The notes: generated from the letters alone by a model not told the origin. Counted from the stretch's first letter, positions 43,756 through 53,943 are shown. The stretch is 64,000 bases of DNA from Cellulomonas xylanilytica (GCF_007989805.1 NZ_BJUB01000003.1:1-64000), one strand, 5' to 3'. Made by a program: numbers and translations.

Positions 43756-46700
43756 GCCCGAGCAGCGCCTTCAGATCCCCGAACAGGGACGGCGACCGTT
43801 CGACGCGCAGCCCGTGGTCCAGTCGCATGACGGTCGCCCGACCGGGGCTGGTCAGGCGCAGGTGAACCTCCGTCACGCCCGGGTGCGTGGACAGCACCTC
43901 CCGCAACCGCTCCACCACCGGCGGCGTGCACCGCGAGACCGCCATCGACACCACGACGGGTGCGTCGGCCGCCTGCGACACGTCCGGCAGCGACACCTCC
44001 ATGGCCTGCAGCTGCATGGTCTCGTCGCGCCGCCGGACCCGACCGCGGACCACCACGACCGCGTCCTCGGCCAGCGCCGTGGAGTACGCCAGGTAGGTCT
44101 CGCCGAAGAACATGATCTCGACCGAGGCCTCCATGTCCTCGATCGTGACCGCGGCCCACGGGTTGCCTTGCTTCGACATCTTGCGCTGCAGCGACGTGAT
44201 GAGGCCGGCGATGACGACCGTCGAGCCGTCCGGGCGCTGCTCGTCCTGCAGCAGCGTGGCGATCGACACGTCCGCCGCGGCGGCGAGCACGTGCTCGAGC
44301 CCCGACAGCGGGTGGTCCGAGACGTACAGGCCGAGCATCTCCCGCTCGAACGCCAGGCGCTGCTTCTTGTCCCAGTCGGGGAGGTCCGGCACGACGACCG
44401 CGAAGCCCTGCCCGCCGTCGTCACCGCCCATGAGGTCCGCGAACAGGTCGAACTGGCCCTCCGCCTCCTTGCGCTTCACCCCGATCACCGAGTCGACAGC
44501 CTGCTCGTGGACCAGCAGCAGCGCGCGCCGCGCGTGGCCGAGCGAGTCGAACGCCCCGGCCTTGATCAGCGACTCGATGGTCCGCTTGTTGCAGACGACC
44601 GCGGGCACCTTGTCCAGGAAGTCGGTGAAGGACGTGAACGCGCCCTTCTCCTCGCGCGCTCGCACGATCGCGTCGACCACGTTGGCGCCGACGTTGCGGA
44701 TAGCCGTCAGCCCGAAGCGGATGTCCTTGCCGACGGCCGTGAAGTTGGCCGACGACGAGTTCACGTCCGGAGCCAGGACGGTGATGCCCATGTGCCGGCA
44801 CTCACCCAGGTACAGCGCCGACTTGTCCTTGTCGTCGCGGACGCTGGTGAGCAGTCCCGCCATGTACTCGGTCGGGTAGTTCGCCTTGAGGTAGGCGGTC
44901 CAGTAGGAGATGACGCCGTACGCGGCGGAGTGCGCCTTGTTGAAGGCGTACCCGGCGAACGGCACCAGCACGTCCCAGACGGCCTGGATGGACGCGTCCG
45001 AGTAGCCGCGCTCGCGCATGCCGGCCTGGAAGGGGACGAACTCCTTGTCCAGGACCTCCTTCTTCTTCTTGCCCATCGCGCGGCGCAGCAGGTCGGCCTG
45101 GCCCAGCGTGTAGCCGGCCAGCTTCTGCGCGGCGCGCTGCACCTGCTCCTGGTAGACGATCAGCCCGTGGGTGATGCCCACGACCTCCTCGAGCGGCGCC
45201 TCCAGCTCGGGGTGGATGGGCTCCACCTTCTGCAGACCGTTCTTGCGCAGCGCGTAGTTGATGTGGGAGTTCATCCCCATCGGGCCCGGGCGGTACAGCG
45301 CGATGACGGCCGAGATGTCCTCGAAGTTGTCGGGACGCATCTGGCGCAGCAGCGACCGCATGGGACCGCCGTCGAGCTGGAACACCCCCAGGGTGTCGCC
45401 GCGGCCGAGGAGCTCGTAGGTCGCCGGGTCGTCGAGCGGGACCTCTTCGATCTTGATGGCCGGCTTGCCGTTCATCTCGATGTTCTCGAGCGCGTCGTCG
45501 AGGATCGTGAGGTTGCGCAGACCGAGGAAGTCCATCTTGATCAGGCCCAGGGCCTCGGACCCCGGCTGGTCGAACTGCGTGATGATCGCGCCGTCCTGGG
45601 GGCGCCGCATGATCGGCACGATGTCCACGAGGGGCTCGCTCGACATGATGACGCCGGCCGCGTGCACGCCCCACTGCCGCTTGAGGTTCTCCAGCCCCTT
45701 CGCGGTCTCCAGCACGCGCTGCGCCTCGGGGTCGGCCTGCACCACCTGGCGGAACTCGTCGGCCTCCGCGTAGCGGGCGTCCTGCGGGTTGTAGATGCCC
45801 GACAGCGTGATGTCCTTGCCCATCACCGCGGGCGGCATCGCCTTGGTGAGCTTCTCCCCCATCGCGAACGGGAAGCCGAGCACGCGGGATGCGTCCTTGA
45901 GCGCCTGCTTGGCCTTGATCGTGCCGTACGTGACGATCTGGGCGACGCGGTCCTCGCCGTACTTGTCCGTCACGTACCGGATGACCTCACCGCGCCGACG
46001 CTCGTCGAAGTCGACGTCGACGTCGGGCCAGGACACGCGCTCGGGGTTGAGGAACCGCTCGAAGATCAGGCCGTGCTCGAGCGGGTCCAGCTCGGTGATG
46101 CCCATCGCGTACGACGCCATCGAGCCGGCGGCGGACCCACGGCCGGGGCCCACGCGGATGCCCTGGTCCTTGGCCCAGTTGATGAAGTCGGCGACGACGA
46201 GGAAGTAGCCGGAGAACCCGAGCTGGGTGATGACGCCCGTCTCGTACTCGGCCTGCGTGCGGACGTCCGACGGGATCGTCCCGTGGTACCGCTTCTGCAG
46301 GCCGGTCTCGACCTCCTTGATGAACCAGGAGTCCTCGCTCTCCCCCGCCGGGACGGGGAAGTTCGGCATGAAGTTGGCGTCGGTGTTGAACTCCACCTCG
46401 CACTGCTCCGCGATGAGGACCGTGTTGTCGCAGGCCTCCGGGATCTCCGCCCACGTGCGCCGCATCTCCTCGGCGGACTTCAGGTAGAACTGGTCGGTGT
46501 CGAACTTGAACCGGTCGGGGTCGGCCAGGGTCGAGCCCGACTGGACGCACAGCAGCACCTCGTGCGCGTGGCTGTCCTCGTGCTTCGTGTAGTGCAGGTC
46601 GTTCGTCGCGACGACGGGGGCCCCGATCGACTCGGCGAGCCGCCGCAGGTCCTTGATGACCCGCGTCTCGATCTCGAGCCCGTGGTCCATCAGCTCGACG

Positions 46701-47275
46701 TAGTAGTTCTCCTTGCCGAACAGGTCCTGCATCTCGCCCGCGGCCCGCACGGCCTCGTCGAACTGGCCCAGCCGGATGCGCGTCTGCACCTCGCCCGACG
46801 GGCAGCCGGTGGTCGCGATGAGCCCGTCGCTGTAGGTGCTGAGCAGCTCGCGGTCCATGCGCGGCCACTTGCCCATCTGGCCCTCGAGCGACGCCAGCGA
46901 CGACATCCGGAAGAGGTTGTGCATCCCCTTCGTGGACTTGGCCAGCAACGTCATGTGCGTGTACGCGCCGCGCGCCGAGACGTCGTCGGCCGCCTGGTGC
47001 GACTCGCCCCACCGCACGCGGTTCTGGTCGAACCGGCTGGTGCCCGGCGTGACGTACGCCTCGACGCCGATGATCGGCTTGATGCCGTGGCTGCGGGCCT
47101 TCTGCCAGAAGTCGAACGCCCCGAACAGGTACCCGTGGTCGGTGATGGCGACAGCCGTCTGACCGAGCCGGTTGGCCTCGGTGAACAGGTCGTCCAGGCG
47201 CGCCGCGCCGTCGAGCATCGAGTACTCGGTGTGCACGTGGAGGTGGACGAAGTCGGAGCCTCCAGCTGATGCCAT
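43736..47275 (-). CDS. dnaE: DNA polymerase III alpha subunit
   Basis: Main replicative polymerase chain, 1179 residues. N-terminal PHP domain (FVHLHVHTEYSMLDGAA), polymerase palm with VGPGRGSAAGSMASYAMGIT near residue 385 and the metal-binding PDVDVDFDE near residue 421, helix-hairpin-helix, and an OB fold near residue 1020 (VIAGLITSLQRKMSKQG). The final residues lack an obvious clamp-binding motif. The ATG at 47275 was chosen over one 10 codons upstream because a -10 box sits 7 bases before it. DnaE1-type from length and context. Confidence 0.97.
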   Translation of the reverse strand: MASAGGSDFVHLHVHTEYSMLDGAARLDDLFTEANRLGQTAVAITDHGYLFGAFDFWQKARSHGIKPIIGVEAYVTPGTSRFDQNRVRWGESHQAADDVSARGAYTHMTLLAKSTKGMHNLFRMSSLASLEGQMGKWPRMDRELLSTYSDGLIATTGCPSGEVQTRIRLGQFDEAVRAAGEMQDLFGKENYYVELMDHGLEIETRVIKDLRRLAESIGAPVVATNDLHYTKHEDSHAHEVLLCVQSGSTLADPDRFKFDTDQFYLKSAEEMRRTWAEIPEACDNTVLIAEQCEVEFNTDANFMPNFPVPAGESEDSWFIKEVETGLQKRYHGTIPSDVRTQAEYETGVITQLGFSGYFLVVADFINWAKDQGIRVGPGRGSAAGSMASYAMGITELDPLEHGLIFERFLNPERVSWPDVDVDFDERRRGEVIRYVTDKYGEDRVAQIVTYGTIKAKQALKDASRVLGFPFAMGEKLTKAMPPAVMGKDITLSGIYNPQDARYAEADEFRQVVQADPEAQRVLETAKGLENLKRQWGVHAAGVIMSSEPLVDIVPIMRRPQDGAIITQFDQPGSEALGLIKMDFLGLRNLTILDDALENIEMNGKPAIKIEEVPLDDPATYELLGRGDTLGVFQLDGGPMRSLLRQMRPDNFEDISAVIALYRPGPMGMNSHINYALRKNGLQKVEPIHPELEAPLEEVVGITHGLIVYQEQVQRAAQKLAGYTLGQADLLRRAMGKKKKEVLDKEFVPFQAGMRERGYSDASIQAVWDVLVPFAGYAFNKAHSAAYGVISYWTAYLKANYPTEYMAGLLTSVRDDKDKSALYLGECRHMGITVLAPDVNSSSANFTAVGKDIRFGLTAIRNVGANVVDAIVRAREEKGAFTSFTDFLDKVPAVVCNKRTIESLIKAGAFDSLGHARRALLLVHEQAVDSVIGVKRKEAEGQFDLFADLMGGDDGGQGFAVVVPDLPDWDKKQRLAFEREMLGLYVSDHPLSGLEHVLAAAADVSIATLLQDEQRPDGSTVVIAGLITSLQRKMSKQGNPWAAVTIEDMEASVEIMFFGETYLAYSTALAEDAVVVVRGRVRRRDETMQLQAMEVSLPDVSQAADAPVVVSMAVSRCTPPVVERLREVLSTHPGVTEVHLRLTSPGRATVMRLDHGLRVERSPSLFGDLKALLGPSCLAS

Positions 47276-47282
47276 GCGGGCG

Positions 47283-47288
47283 ATCCTA
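47283..47288 (-). promoter_or_regulatory. -10 box of dnaE
   Basis: TAGGAT on the minus strand ends 7 bases before the dnaE ATG, suggesting leaderless transcription. The same bases could serve as a weak AGGAT ribosome site if a longer transcript exists. Confidence 0.35.
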
Positions 47289-47367
47289 CGTGCCCGCACC
47301 GACACCCAGACCGCCGCCGACCGTGTCGCCAGGGTGCACGGCGTGTCGCCCTGAGGCGTGTCGTGAC

Positions 47368-47850
47368 CTACGCCGGAGCCGACACGACCTTCACCGCGTC
47401 GCGGTGCCAGATGGCCTCGTCGAGGTACCGCTCCTCACGCGCGACGTAGCCGAGTCTTGCGTAGAAACCGAGCGCCTGCTCCTGCGCGCTGAGCTCGACC
47501 GACACCGTGCGGACGCCGTCCACGACGTCCCCGAACCGCTCCAGCGCCGCGGCCTCGAGGGCGGTCATCAGCACCGCACCGACGCCGAGGCCCCGGGCGG
47601 TGGCGCTCACGGCGACCCGACCGATGTGGGCAGGCTCACCGGCGTGGTGCGGCGGCAGGAGCCGGGCGGTGCCGAGCGCCGAGCCGTCGTCGCCGAGCGC
47701 AAGGACGTGCAGCGTCGCCGGGTCGTCGTCGAGCGCGTCCATCTCGCGCTCGGGAGCCACGTTCTGCTCCTGCACGAACACGGCCATGCGGATCGCGGTC
47801 ATGGCCGCGCGCTGCTCGGGCGTCTCCACCCGGACGACGCGCACGCTCAC
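47368..47850 (-). CDS. GNAT-family N-acetyltransferase
   Basis: 160 residues. The acetyl-CoA binding region reads [20 protein letters not shown], and the N-terminal part [21 protein letters not shown] matches the ElaA-like branch. Substrate unknown. The GTG at 47850 overlaps the stop of the pseudouridine synthase gene (GTGA). dnaE follows after 92 bases with its own putative promoter. Confidence 0.88.
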   Translation of the reverse strand: MSVRVVRVETPEQRAAMTAIRMAVFVQEQNVAPEREMDALDDDPATLHVLALGDDGSALGTARLLPPHHAGEPAHIGRVAVSATARGLGVGAVLMTALEAAALERFGDVVDGVRTVSVELSAQEQALGFYARLGYVAREERYLDEAIWHRDAVKVVSAPA

Positions 47851-48785
47851 GCGTACCCGTCCTGCAGCACCGCCAGCGACCGCGACAGGTCCTCCGGGTA
47901 CTCGCTGGTCAGCTCCAGCCACTCGCCGGTGGTCGGGTGGTGGAACCCGAGGCGCATGGCGTGCAGCCACTGCCGTCCCAGCCCCACCCGTGCGGCGAGC
48001 GCCGGGTCCGCCCCGTACATGAGGTCACCGACGCAGGGGTGCCTCGTCGCAGCGAAGTGCACGCGGATCTGGTGGGTGCGACCCGTCTCCAGGTGGACCT
48101 CGACCAGGGAGGCCGCGGGCAGCATCTCGAGCACCTCGTAGTGCGTGACCGACGGCTTGCCGTCCGCGACGACCGCGAACTTCCAGTCCGAGCTGGGGTG
48201 TCGGCCGATGGGGGCGTCGATGGTGCCGGTGGTCGGCTCCGGATGGCCCTGCACGAGCGCGTGGTAGACCTTCTCGACCGTGCGCTCCTTGAACGCCCGC
48301 TTGAGCACGGTGTACGCGTGCTCGGACTTGGCGACGACCATCAGGCCGGACGTGCCGGCGTCCAGACGGTGCACGATCCCCTGCCGCTCCGCGGCCCCCG
48401 ACGTCGAGATGCGGTAGCCGACGGCCACGAGCGCACCGACGACGGTCGGGCCCGTCCAGCCCGGCGACGGGTGCGCGGCGACGCCGACGGGCTTGTCGAT
48501 GACCACCAGGTCGTCGTCGTCGTACACGATCCGCATGCCGGGCACCGGCTCCGCGACGACCTCGATCGTCTGCGCCGGGACGACGTCCGGGATCTCGACC
48601 TCGAGCCACCCGCCGGCGGACAGCCGGTCGGACTTGCCCAGCTCCTTGCCGTCGAGCTGCACGCCCCCGGCCTCGGCGATCTCCGCGGCCCGCGTGCGCG
48701 ACAGGCCGAGCAGCCGGGCCAGCGCCGCGTCGACCCGCTCGCCGACCAGCCCGTCCGGCACGGGCATCGCGCGCGTGTCAGGCAT
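47847..48785 (-). CDS. RluA-family pseudouridine synthase
   Basis: 312 residues: an N-terminal S4 domain ([20 protein letters not shown]) followed by the catalytic domain with [15 protein letters not shown], where the Asp is the nucleophile, and [11 protein letters not shown]. Likely modifies 23S rRNA like RluD, but the target site is not readable. It overlaps lspA by 8 bases, the common lspA-rluA order. Confidence 0.93.
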   Translation of the reverse strand: MPDTRAMPVPDGLVGERVDAALARLLGLSRTRAAEIAEAGGVQLDGKELGKSDRLSAGGWLEVEIPDVVPAQTIEVVAEPVPGMRIVYDDDDLVVIDKPVGVAAHPSPGWTGPTVVGALVAVGYRISTSGAAERQGIVHRLDAGTSGLMVVAKSEHAYTVLKRAFKERTVEKVYHALVQGHPEPTTGTIDAPIGRHPSSDWKFAVVADGKPSVTHYEVLEMLPAASLVEVHLETGRTHQIRVHFAATRHPCVGDLMYGADPALAARVGLGRQWLHAMRLGFHHPTTGEWLELTSEYPEDLSRSLAVLQDGYA

Positions 48786-49428
48786 TCTGCTCGGTGCTCG
48801 TCGGGGGGGCGACGGCGGTCGCGGCGGTCGGCGCGGCGGCGTCCTGGTCGAGATCGGCCGGGTCGGTCGCGCTCTCGTCGTCAGTCTCCGGCTGCTGCTG
48901 ACCGTCGCGCGTGCCGTCGATGTGCACCCCCCGCGCGGCGAGGATCACGACGAGGACGGCCGCGGACACGATCGCGATGTCCGCGACGTTCCCGACGAAC
49001 CAGTCGGCGTACGCGATGAAGTCGACGACGTGCCCCCGGGCGATCCCCGGCTCGCGGACGAGCCTGTCGACCAGGTTCCCGAGCGCGCCTCCGAGCAGCA
49101 GGCCCAGCGCGACGGCCCAGGCCCGCGACCCGATACGCCGGCTCGCGCGGACCACCACCACGATGACCGCGGCCGCCACGATGGTGAGCAGCCAGGTCAT
49201 CCCCGTCGCGATCGACAGCGCCGCGCCGGGGTTGAACACCAGCTGCAGACCCAGCAGGTCGCCCACCAGGTCCCGACGCTCACCCTCGACCAGCGAGCTG
49301 ATCGCCCACGCCTTCGACACCTGGTCGAGGACCAGCACGACGGCGGAGATCGAGAAGAGCGTGATCAGCAGGGCGCGCCGACGGGTGCTCGCAGGCGCGT
49401 CAGGCTGGTCGTCCGTGGTGGTGGGCAC
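48778..49428 (-). CDS. lspA: Lipoprotein signal peptidase (signal peptidase II)
   Basis: Membrane aspartyl protease that cleaves prolipoproteins. Four membrane segments lie within residues 18-165. The catalytic aspartates are in [10 protein letters not shown] and [11 protein letters not shown], and FNPGAALSI is conserved. At 216 residues it is long because of a polar acidic C-terminal tail of about 45 residues. GTG start. A substrate, the lipoprotein protease, is encoded at 30347-31081. Confidence 0.94.
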   Translation of the reverse strand: MPTTTDDQPDAPASTRRRALLITLFSISAVVLVLDQVSKAWAISSLVEGERRDLVGDLLGLQLVFNPGAALSIATGMTWLLTIVAAAVIVVVVRASRRIGSRAWAVALGLLLGGALGNLVDRLVREPGIARGHVVDFIAYADWFVGNVADIAIVSAAVLVVILAARGVHIDGTRDGQQQPETDDESATDPADLDQDAAAPTAATAVAPPTSTEQNA

Positions 49429-49448
49429 CGCAGGAGTCTACGTGCGCG

Positions 49449-49910
49449 TCAGCGACGCTCTTCGCGCTGCTTGCACTCCACGCAGAGGGTCGCCCGCGGG
49501 AATGCCTGGACGCGCGCCTTGCCGACGGCCTTGCCGCACGACTCGCACGTGGCGAACGTGCCGGCGGAGATCCTCGACAGGGCGCGGGTGGTCTGCGCGA
49601 GCAGGTCCCGGGTGTTGTTCACCAGCGTGAGCTCCTGCTCACGCTCGAGCGCCGACGAGCCGGAGTCGGCCTGGTCGTCCCCCGCGCCGTCGCCGGAGTT
49701 GCGCAGCAGGTCCGACAGCTCCGCGTCGGCGGCGGCGAGCTCGCTCGTCAGCCGGTCGATGTCGCTGGTCAGCTCGTCGGCGATGTCCTTCACCTCGCGG
49801 GCGGTCCACGGCTTCTCGCCGTCCCGCACCGGGAACTGCTTGACCAGCTTGGTCAGGTCCTTGATATCCGTGCTGACGTCGACCGCGCTGAGCGCGTCAT
49901 TCATGGCCAC
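49449..49910 (-). CDS. TraR/DksA-type zinc-finger protein
   Basis: 153 residues. The N-terminal half is a predicted helical hairpin (DIADELTSDIDRLTSELAAA), and the C-terminus has a four-cysteine zinc finger, CESCGKAVGKARVQAFPRATLCVEC. Such proteins can bind RNA polymerase near the secondary channel. The GTG at 49910 has a G-rich ribosome site 7 bases upstream; an ATG two codons in is possible. It has its own promoter after the divIVA terminator. Confidence 0.87.
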   Translation of the reverse strand: MAMNDALSAVDVSTDIKDLTKLVKQFPVRDGEKPWTAREVKDIADELTSDIDRLTSELAAADAELSDLLRNSGDGAGDDQADSGSSALEREQELTLVNNTRDLLAQTTRALSRISAGTFATCESCGKAVGKARVQAFPRATLCVECKQREERR

Positions 49911-49941
49911 GAGCGGGCCCCCCTGTCCTCGAAGTCACGCG

Positions 49942-49970
49942 ACTGTATGCGGGTGAAGTCAGGGACACAA
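49942..49970 (-). promoter_or_regulatory. Promoter of the traR/dksA-lspA-rluA transcript
   Basis: On the minus strand TTGTGT (49965-49970) and TACAGT (49942-49947) are 17 bases apart. The -35 abuts the divIVA terminator hairpin. The start site would lie about 25 bases before the GTG at 49910. Confidence 0.45.
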
Positions 49971-50004
49971 CACGCCACGCCGGGTGAAACCCGGCGTGGC
50001 GTGT
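49970..50004 (-). terminator. Perfect 16-base-pair hairpin after divIVA
   Basis: ACACGCCACGCCGGGT (49970-49985), loop GAA, and its exact complement (49989-50004). It lies 71 bases after the divIVA stop and followed on the minus strand by TGTGT. It closes the cell wall/division cluster. Confidence 0.8.
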
Positions 50005-50075
50005 CGGAATTGTCGGCCTGACCTGTGGTGATGCAGGGCGCATCAGTTCCGGCGGGTGGTCGCCGGGGAAGGCTG

Positions 50076-50759
50076 TCAGAGGTTCTGGCCGTCTCCGACC
50101 GTCTGCGGCTGACCCGAGCGGGGCGGCAACGCGTTGCCCCGGTTGTCCAGGTCGCCCAGCAGGTTCTCCAGGTAGCTCTTGAGGCGGGTCCGGTAGTCGC
50201 GCTCGAACACCCGCAGCTCGTCGATCTTGCGCTCGAGCAGCGACCGCTCCTGCTCCAGCTGGCCGAGCGTGCGCTGCGACGTCTCCTCGGCCTCGCGGAC
50301 GATGCGGTTGGCCTGGCTCTTGGCCTCGCCGACCAGACGGTCGGACTCCTCCTGGCCGCTGCGCACGTAGTCGTCGTGCAGCTTCTGGGCCAGGGCGAGC
50401 ATCCCGGTGGCGGACTCCGGCTCGCTCGTGCGCTGGCCGCCCTGCACCGGCGCGACGACGGGCGCCTGCTGCGCGACCGGCGCGGCGAGCACCGGGGCGG
50501 GAGCGGGGACCGGCTCGGGCGTGGGCTCGGGCTTCGGGGCCGGCGCGGCCTGCTGGGCGCCTGCACGGCTCAGCTCGGCGATGCGGCGCTCGGCCGCGGC
50601 GAGCTTCGTCTTCAGGTCGTCGTTCTCACCCTGCAGGTCGCGCAGCGTGTTGACGACCTCGTCCAGGAAGTCGTCGACCTCGTCCTGGTCGTAGCCCTCG
50701 CGGAACTTCGTGGCCTGGAACTTCTTGTTCAAGACCTCGTCTGCGGTCAGCAGAGCCAT
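50076..50759 (-). CDS. divIVA: DivIVA/Wag31-like polar growth protein
   Basis: Coiled-coil protein of 227 residues that marks cell poles and directs wall growth in actinobacteria. The membrane-binding N-terminus is MALLTADEVLNKKF, with GYDQDEVDDFLDEVV following. A Pro/Ala-rich linker (about 85-120) separates it from a second coiled coil (about 130-215). The ATG at 50759 was chosen because GAGG lies 8 bases upstream; an ATG two codons earlier is too close to it. End of the dcw cluster. Confidence 0.94.
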   Translation of the reverse strand: MALLTADEVLNKKFQATKFREGYDQDEVDDFLDEVVNTLRDLQGENDDLKTKLAAAERRIAELSRAGAQQAAPAPKPEPTPEPVPAPAPVLAAPVAQQAPVVAPVQGGQRTSEPESATGMLALAQKLHDDYVRSGQEESDRLVGEAKSQANRIVREAEETSQRTLGQLEQERSLLERKIDELRVFERDYRTRLKSYLENLLGDLDNRGNALPPRSGQPQTVGDGQNL

Positions 50760-50888
50760 CGTCATCACCTCAGTCGGTAGTGCTGGGTCGGGCCGGCGGC
50801 AGTCCACCGACCGCCTCGGGCCACGGTAGCGGAGAATGCGGCGCCCGCACGTCCCCGCGACACGCGCAGAGACGCCGTGGGGGTCGGA

Positions 50889-51173
50889 TCAGATGCTGCT
50901 GAGGATGCTCATCAGGATGGAGCAGCCGAGCACCAGCACGAGGAAGGCCAGGTCCAGGCGGATAGACCCGATGGTCAGCGGCGGGAGGATCCGTCGCAAC
51001 GCCTTCAGCGGCGGATCCGTCACCGTGTAGGTCGCCTCGGCGATCACCAGCGCGACGCCGGAGGGGTGCCAGTCCCGCGCGAAGAACTGCACCCAGTCCA
51101 GCACCAGCCGGATGAGCAGCAGGATGAAGAACGCGAGGACGACGTAGAAGAGCAGTGCTGCGACGAGTTGCAC
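50889..51173 (-). CDS. YggT-family membrane protein
   Basis: 94 residues with two membrane helices: FYVVLAFFILLLIRLVLDWV near the start and IRLDLAFLVLVLGCSILMS near the end, separated by ATYTVTDPPLKALRRILPPL, the family signature. Probable helper in envelope or division processes. GTG start 3 bases after the sepF stop. A 129-base gap separates it from divIVA. Confidence 0.9.
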   Translation of the reverse strand: MQLVAALLFYVVLAFFILLLIRLVLDWVQFFARDWHPSGVALVIAEATYTVTDPPLKALRRILPPLTIGSIRLDLAFLVLVLGCSILMSILSSI

Positions 51174-51176
51174 GCG

Positions 51177-51671
51177 TCAGCTCTGGTTGTAGAAGCCTGC
51201 GCGCGTCGGCGGCTCGGCGACCGGACCAGCGGCCTCGCCGGCGACCTCGACGTGGGCGGGCGAGAGCAGGAACACCTTGCTCGTCACACGCTCGATCGCG
51301 CCGTGCAGCCCGAAGATCAGGCCCGCGGAGAAGTCGACCAGACGCTTGGCGTCCGCGTCGTCCATGTCCGTGAGGTTCATGATCACCGGGGTGCCCTCGC
51401 GGAACGCCTCACCGATCTTGCGGGCGTCGTTGTAGGACCGCGGGTGGATCGTGGTGATCCGCCGCAGCTCACCGGCGACCGGAGCGGCCTGCGGCGCGGC
51501 CTGCGTGGGCAGGGTCGTGCGCGTCGGCCGGTGCAGCGGCGTGACCTGGGCCTCGTACTCCTGCGGCACCGCGACCTCCTGGTCGTCGAACTCCTCGAGG
51601 TACTCCTCGTGCTCCGACCGGTCGTCGGCCAGGCCGAGGTACAGCATCGTCTTGCGCAGCGCTCCGGCCAT
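51177..51671 (-). CDS. sepF: Cell division protein SepF
   Basis: Membrane anchor for FtsZ, essential in actinobacteria that lack FtsA. 164 residues. The N-terminal helix [17 protein letters not shown] is the membrane/adaptor end, a disordered linker follows, and the SepF core spans about 70-145 ([38 protein letters not shown]). ATG start; upstream lies a 150-base non-coding stretch with a possible promoter instead of yggS. Confidence 0.95.
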   Translation of the reverse strand: MAGALRKTMLYLGLADDRSEHEEYLEEFDDQEVAVPQEYEAQVTPLHRPTRTTLPTQAAPQAAPVAGELRRITTIHPRSYNDARKIGEAFREGTPVIMNLTDMDDADAKRLVDFSAGLIFGLHGAIERVTSKVFLLSPAHVEVAGEAAGPVAEPPTRAGFYNQS

Positions 51672-51757
51672 CGCGTTGGCTCCCTCCCCGGATCCCTCCG
51701 GACCATCCCGGAGCCCGTGCCGGTCCAGCCGGCGACGATGGGCTCCCTCTGCCGGTC

Positions 51758-51763
51758 ACGCTA
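51758..51763 (-). promoter_or_regulatory. Possible -10 box for sepF
   Basis: TAGCGT on the minus strand lies about 87 bases upstream of the sepF start in the gap after pgeF. No good -35 is seen. The rest of 51672-51822 holds no gene. Confidence 0.25.
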
Positions 51764-51822
51764 GCAACGCCGCCGTTCCGCCCGCCTCGCGACACGCCCG
51801 ACGGCCACGCGTTGTTCCGTGT

Positions 51823-52599
51823 TCACCTCAGGGGTGCTCCACGCGGCGGCCGGACCACACCGGCGAACCGCCCCGTGCGCTGCGAGCGCCGGAACGAGAA
51901 GAGGGCCGGGTCCGTCCAGGTGTCCCTCGCCAGGTGGACGACCTGCTCGACACCGGCGGCGCCCAGCACCGCCGAGACGCCGGCGGGCAGGTCCAGCGCG
52001 GGGGTCCCCCATGACGTCGTCGCCCTCGTCTCCGGGACCGAGGCCGTGACCTCGTCCTGCAGGTCCGCGGGCACCTCGTAGGACCGTCCAGCGATCGCCG
52101 GACCGATCGCGGCACGCACCCGCTCGACCGAGGCGCCGTGCTCGACCATCGTCGCGACGGCCGCCTGCACCACCCCGGCCACGAGCCCCCGGCGGCCGGC
52201 GTGCACGGCGGCCACGACGCCCGCCCCGGGATCCGCGAGCAGGACCGGGACGCAGTCGGCCACGAGCACCGCGACCGCGACGTCCGGCGACGTCGACACC
52301 AGCGCGTCGGCCTCGCCCACGGACGTGGACCCGGGTGCGGGCGGCCGCGACAGGACCAGGACGTGGCTGCCGTGCACCTGCGTCGCGTACGCCACCGGCG
52401 CACGGGCCCACCGCTCGACCCCCGCCCGGTTGCGCTCGACGGCCGACGGGTCGTCGCCGACCGCGTAGCCGAGGTTCAGCGCGTCGTACGGCGGTCGGCT
52501 GACGCCGCCGCCCCGCGTGCTGAACCCGGCGCGGACGCCCGCACCGAGGTCGACCTCGACGACGGGCGGGACGTCCGTCCCCGGCGGGCGACCGCTCAC
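51823..52599 (-). CDS. pgeF: Peptidoglycan editing factor / purine nucleoside phosphorylase YfiH family
   Basis: Laccase-domain family protein of 258 residues. The metal/catalytic set is visible: His in QVHGSHVL, Cys in [11 protein letters not shown] and His in [14 protein letters not shown]. Family members act on purine nucleosides or correct peptidoglycan composition. The GTG at 52599 overlaps the ftsZ stop (GTGA). In most actinobacteria yggS follows; here it is missing. Confidence 0.9.
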   Translation of the reverse strand: MSGRPPGTDVPPVVEVDLGAGVRAGFSTRGGGVSRPPYDALNLGYAVGDDPSAVERNRAGVERWARAPVAYATQVHGSHVLVLSRPPAPGSTSVGEADALVSTSPDVAVAVLVADCVPVLLADPGAGVVAAVHAGRRGLVAGVVQAAVATMVEHGASVERVRAAIGPAIAGRSYEVPADLQDEVTASVPETRATTSWGTPALDLPAGVSAVLGAAGVEQVVHLARDTWTDPALFSFRRSQRTGRFAGVVRPPRGAPLR

Positions 52600-53861
52600 T
52601 TGAGGAAGTCGGGCACGTCCAGCTCGTCGCGGTCCCGGTCGCGACGGGGGGCGTCCTCGGTGAAGATCCGGGGCACCTCCAGCGCGCCGGTGATGGGCGT
52701 CGGCTCGGCCTCGGTGGACAGGAAGGCCGGGACGTCGGGCTGCGTCGGCGCGGCGTGGTTCGGCGTGTACGCGCCGACGGGCACCAGCTGCTCCTCCGGG
52801 TCGAGCACCGGGCGCGGCGCCGGGACGCGCGGGGCAACCGACGGCACCTGCCGGGCGGCGGAGGAGTTGCCGCTCACCTGGCCGAGCGCGCGCGCGTCGC
52901 GTCGGACCGTCGGTGAGCCCGAGTCGAACCCGGCCGCGATCACCGTGACCCGCACCTCGTCGCCGAGGGCGTCGTCGATGACCGCGCCGAAGATGATGTT
53001 GGCCTCGGGGTGCGCGGCCTCCTGCACCAGACGGGCCGCCTCGTTGATCTCGAAGAGGCCGAGGTCGGAGCCGCCCTGGATCGACAGCAGGACGCCGTGG
53101 GCGCCGTCGATGCTGGCCTCCAGCAGCGGTGAGGAGATCGCCATCTCGGCCGCCTGCACCGCGCGGTCGTCGCCGCGGGCGAAGCCGATACCCATGAGGG
53201 CCGAGCCGGCACCCTGCATGACGGACTTCACGTCGGCGAAGTCGAGGTTGATGAGGCCCGGCGTGGTGATGAGGTCCGTGATGCCCTGGACACCGGAGAG
53301 CAGGACCTGGTCCGCCGAGTGGAACGCGTCGAGCACCGAGACGGACCGGTCGGAGATCTGCAGCAGCCGGTCGTTCGGGATGACGATGAGCGTGTCGACC
53401 TCGGCACGCAGCGCCTCGATGCCGCTGTCGGCCTGCACGGAGCGGCGGCGGCCCTCGAACGTGAACGGCCGCGTGACCACACCGATGGTGAGGGCGCCCA
53501 GCGAGCGAGCGATCCGAGCGACGACCGGCGCGCCACCGGTGCCCGTCCCGCCGCCCTCGCCCGCGGTGACGAAGACCATGTCGGCGCCCCGCAGGACGTC
53601 CTCGATCTCGTCCTTGTGGTCCTCGGCGGCCTTCTTGCCGACCTCGGGGTCGGCGCCGGCGCCGAGGCCGCGGGTGAGCTCGCGGCCGACGTCGAGCTTC
53701 ACGTCGGCGTCCGACATGAGCAGGGCCTGGGCGTCGGTGTTGACGGCGATGAACTCGACACCCTTGAGGCCGACCTCGATCATGCGGTTCACGGCGTTGA
53801 CGCCGCCGCCGCCGATGCCGACGACCTTGATGACCGCCAGGTAGTTCTGCGGAGCTGCCAC
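52596..53861 (-). CDS. ftsZ: Cell division protein FtsZ
   Basis: Tubulin-like GTPase that forms the division ring. 421 residues from the GTG at 53861, which has GAGAGG 8 bases upstream and gives the classic start [23 protein letters not shown] (written here only in part). The GTP signature is GEGGGTGTG in [18 protein letters not shown] variable linker (about 315-405) leads to the conserved C-terminal peptide [10 protein letters not shown] that binds SepF/FtsW. A 14-codon upstream extension was rejected. Confidence 0.98.
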   Translation of the reverse strand: MAAPQNYLAVIKVVGIGGGGVNAVNRMIEVGLKGVEFIAVNTDAQALLMSDADVKLDVGRELTRGLGAGADPEVGKKAAEDHKDEIEDVLRGADMVFVTAGEGGGTGTGGAPVVARIARSLGALTIGVVTRPFTFEGRRRSVQADSGIEALRAEVDTLIVIPNDRLLQISDRSVSVLDAFHSADQVLLSGVQGITDLITTPGLINLDFADVKSVMQGAGSALMGIGFARGDDRAVQAAEMAISSPLLEASIDGAHGVLLSIQGGSDLGLFEINEAARLVQEAAHPEANIIFGAVIDDALGDEVRVTVIAAGFDSGSPTVRRDARALGQVSGNSSAARQVPSVAPRVPAPRPVLDPEEQLVPVGAYTPNHAAPTQPDVPAFLSTEAEPTPITGALEVPRIFTEDAPRRDRDRDELDVPDFLK

Positions 53862-53943
53862 GGTGGGTGCCTCTCGTTCTGTGCCGGTCGCGGCCGGGGC
53901 CACGGGGTCCGTCCGCGACCCGCGGGGCGGCGGGTCGGCGTCG

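Noticed and set aside
43814..47269. Open plus-strand frame of over 1100 codons
   Set aside because: Antisense to dnaE, repetitive Arg/Val/Asp/His composition, no motif.
49970..50004. Transposon end or attachment site
   Set aside because: Single copy in the window, no integrase or transposase nearby, position after divIVA fits a terminator.
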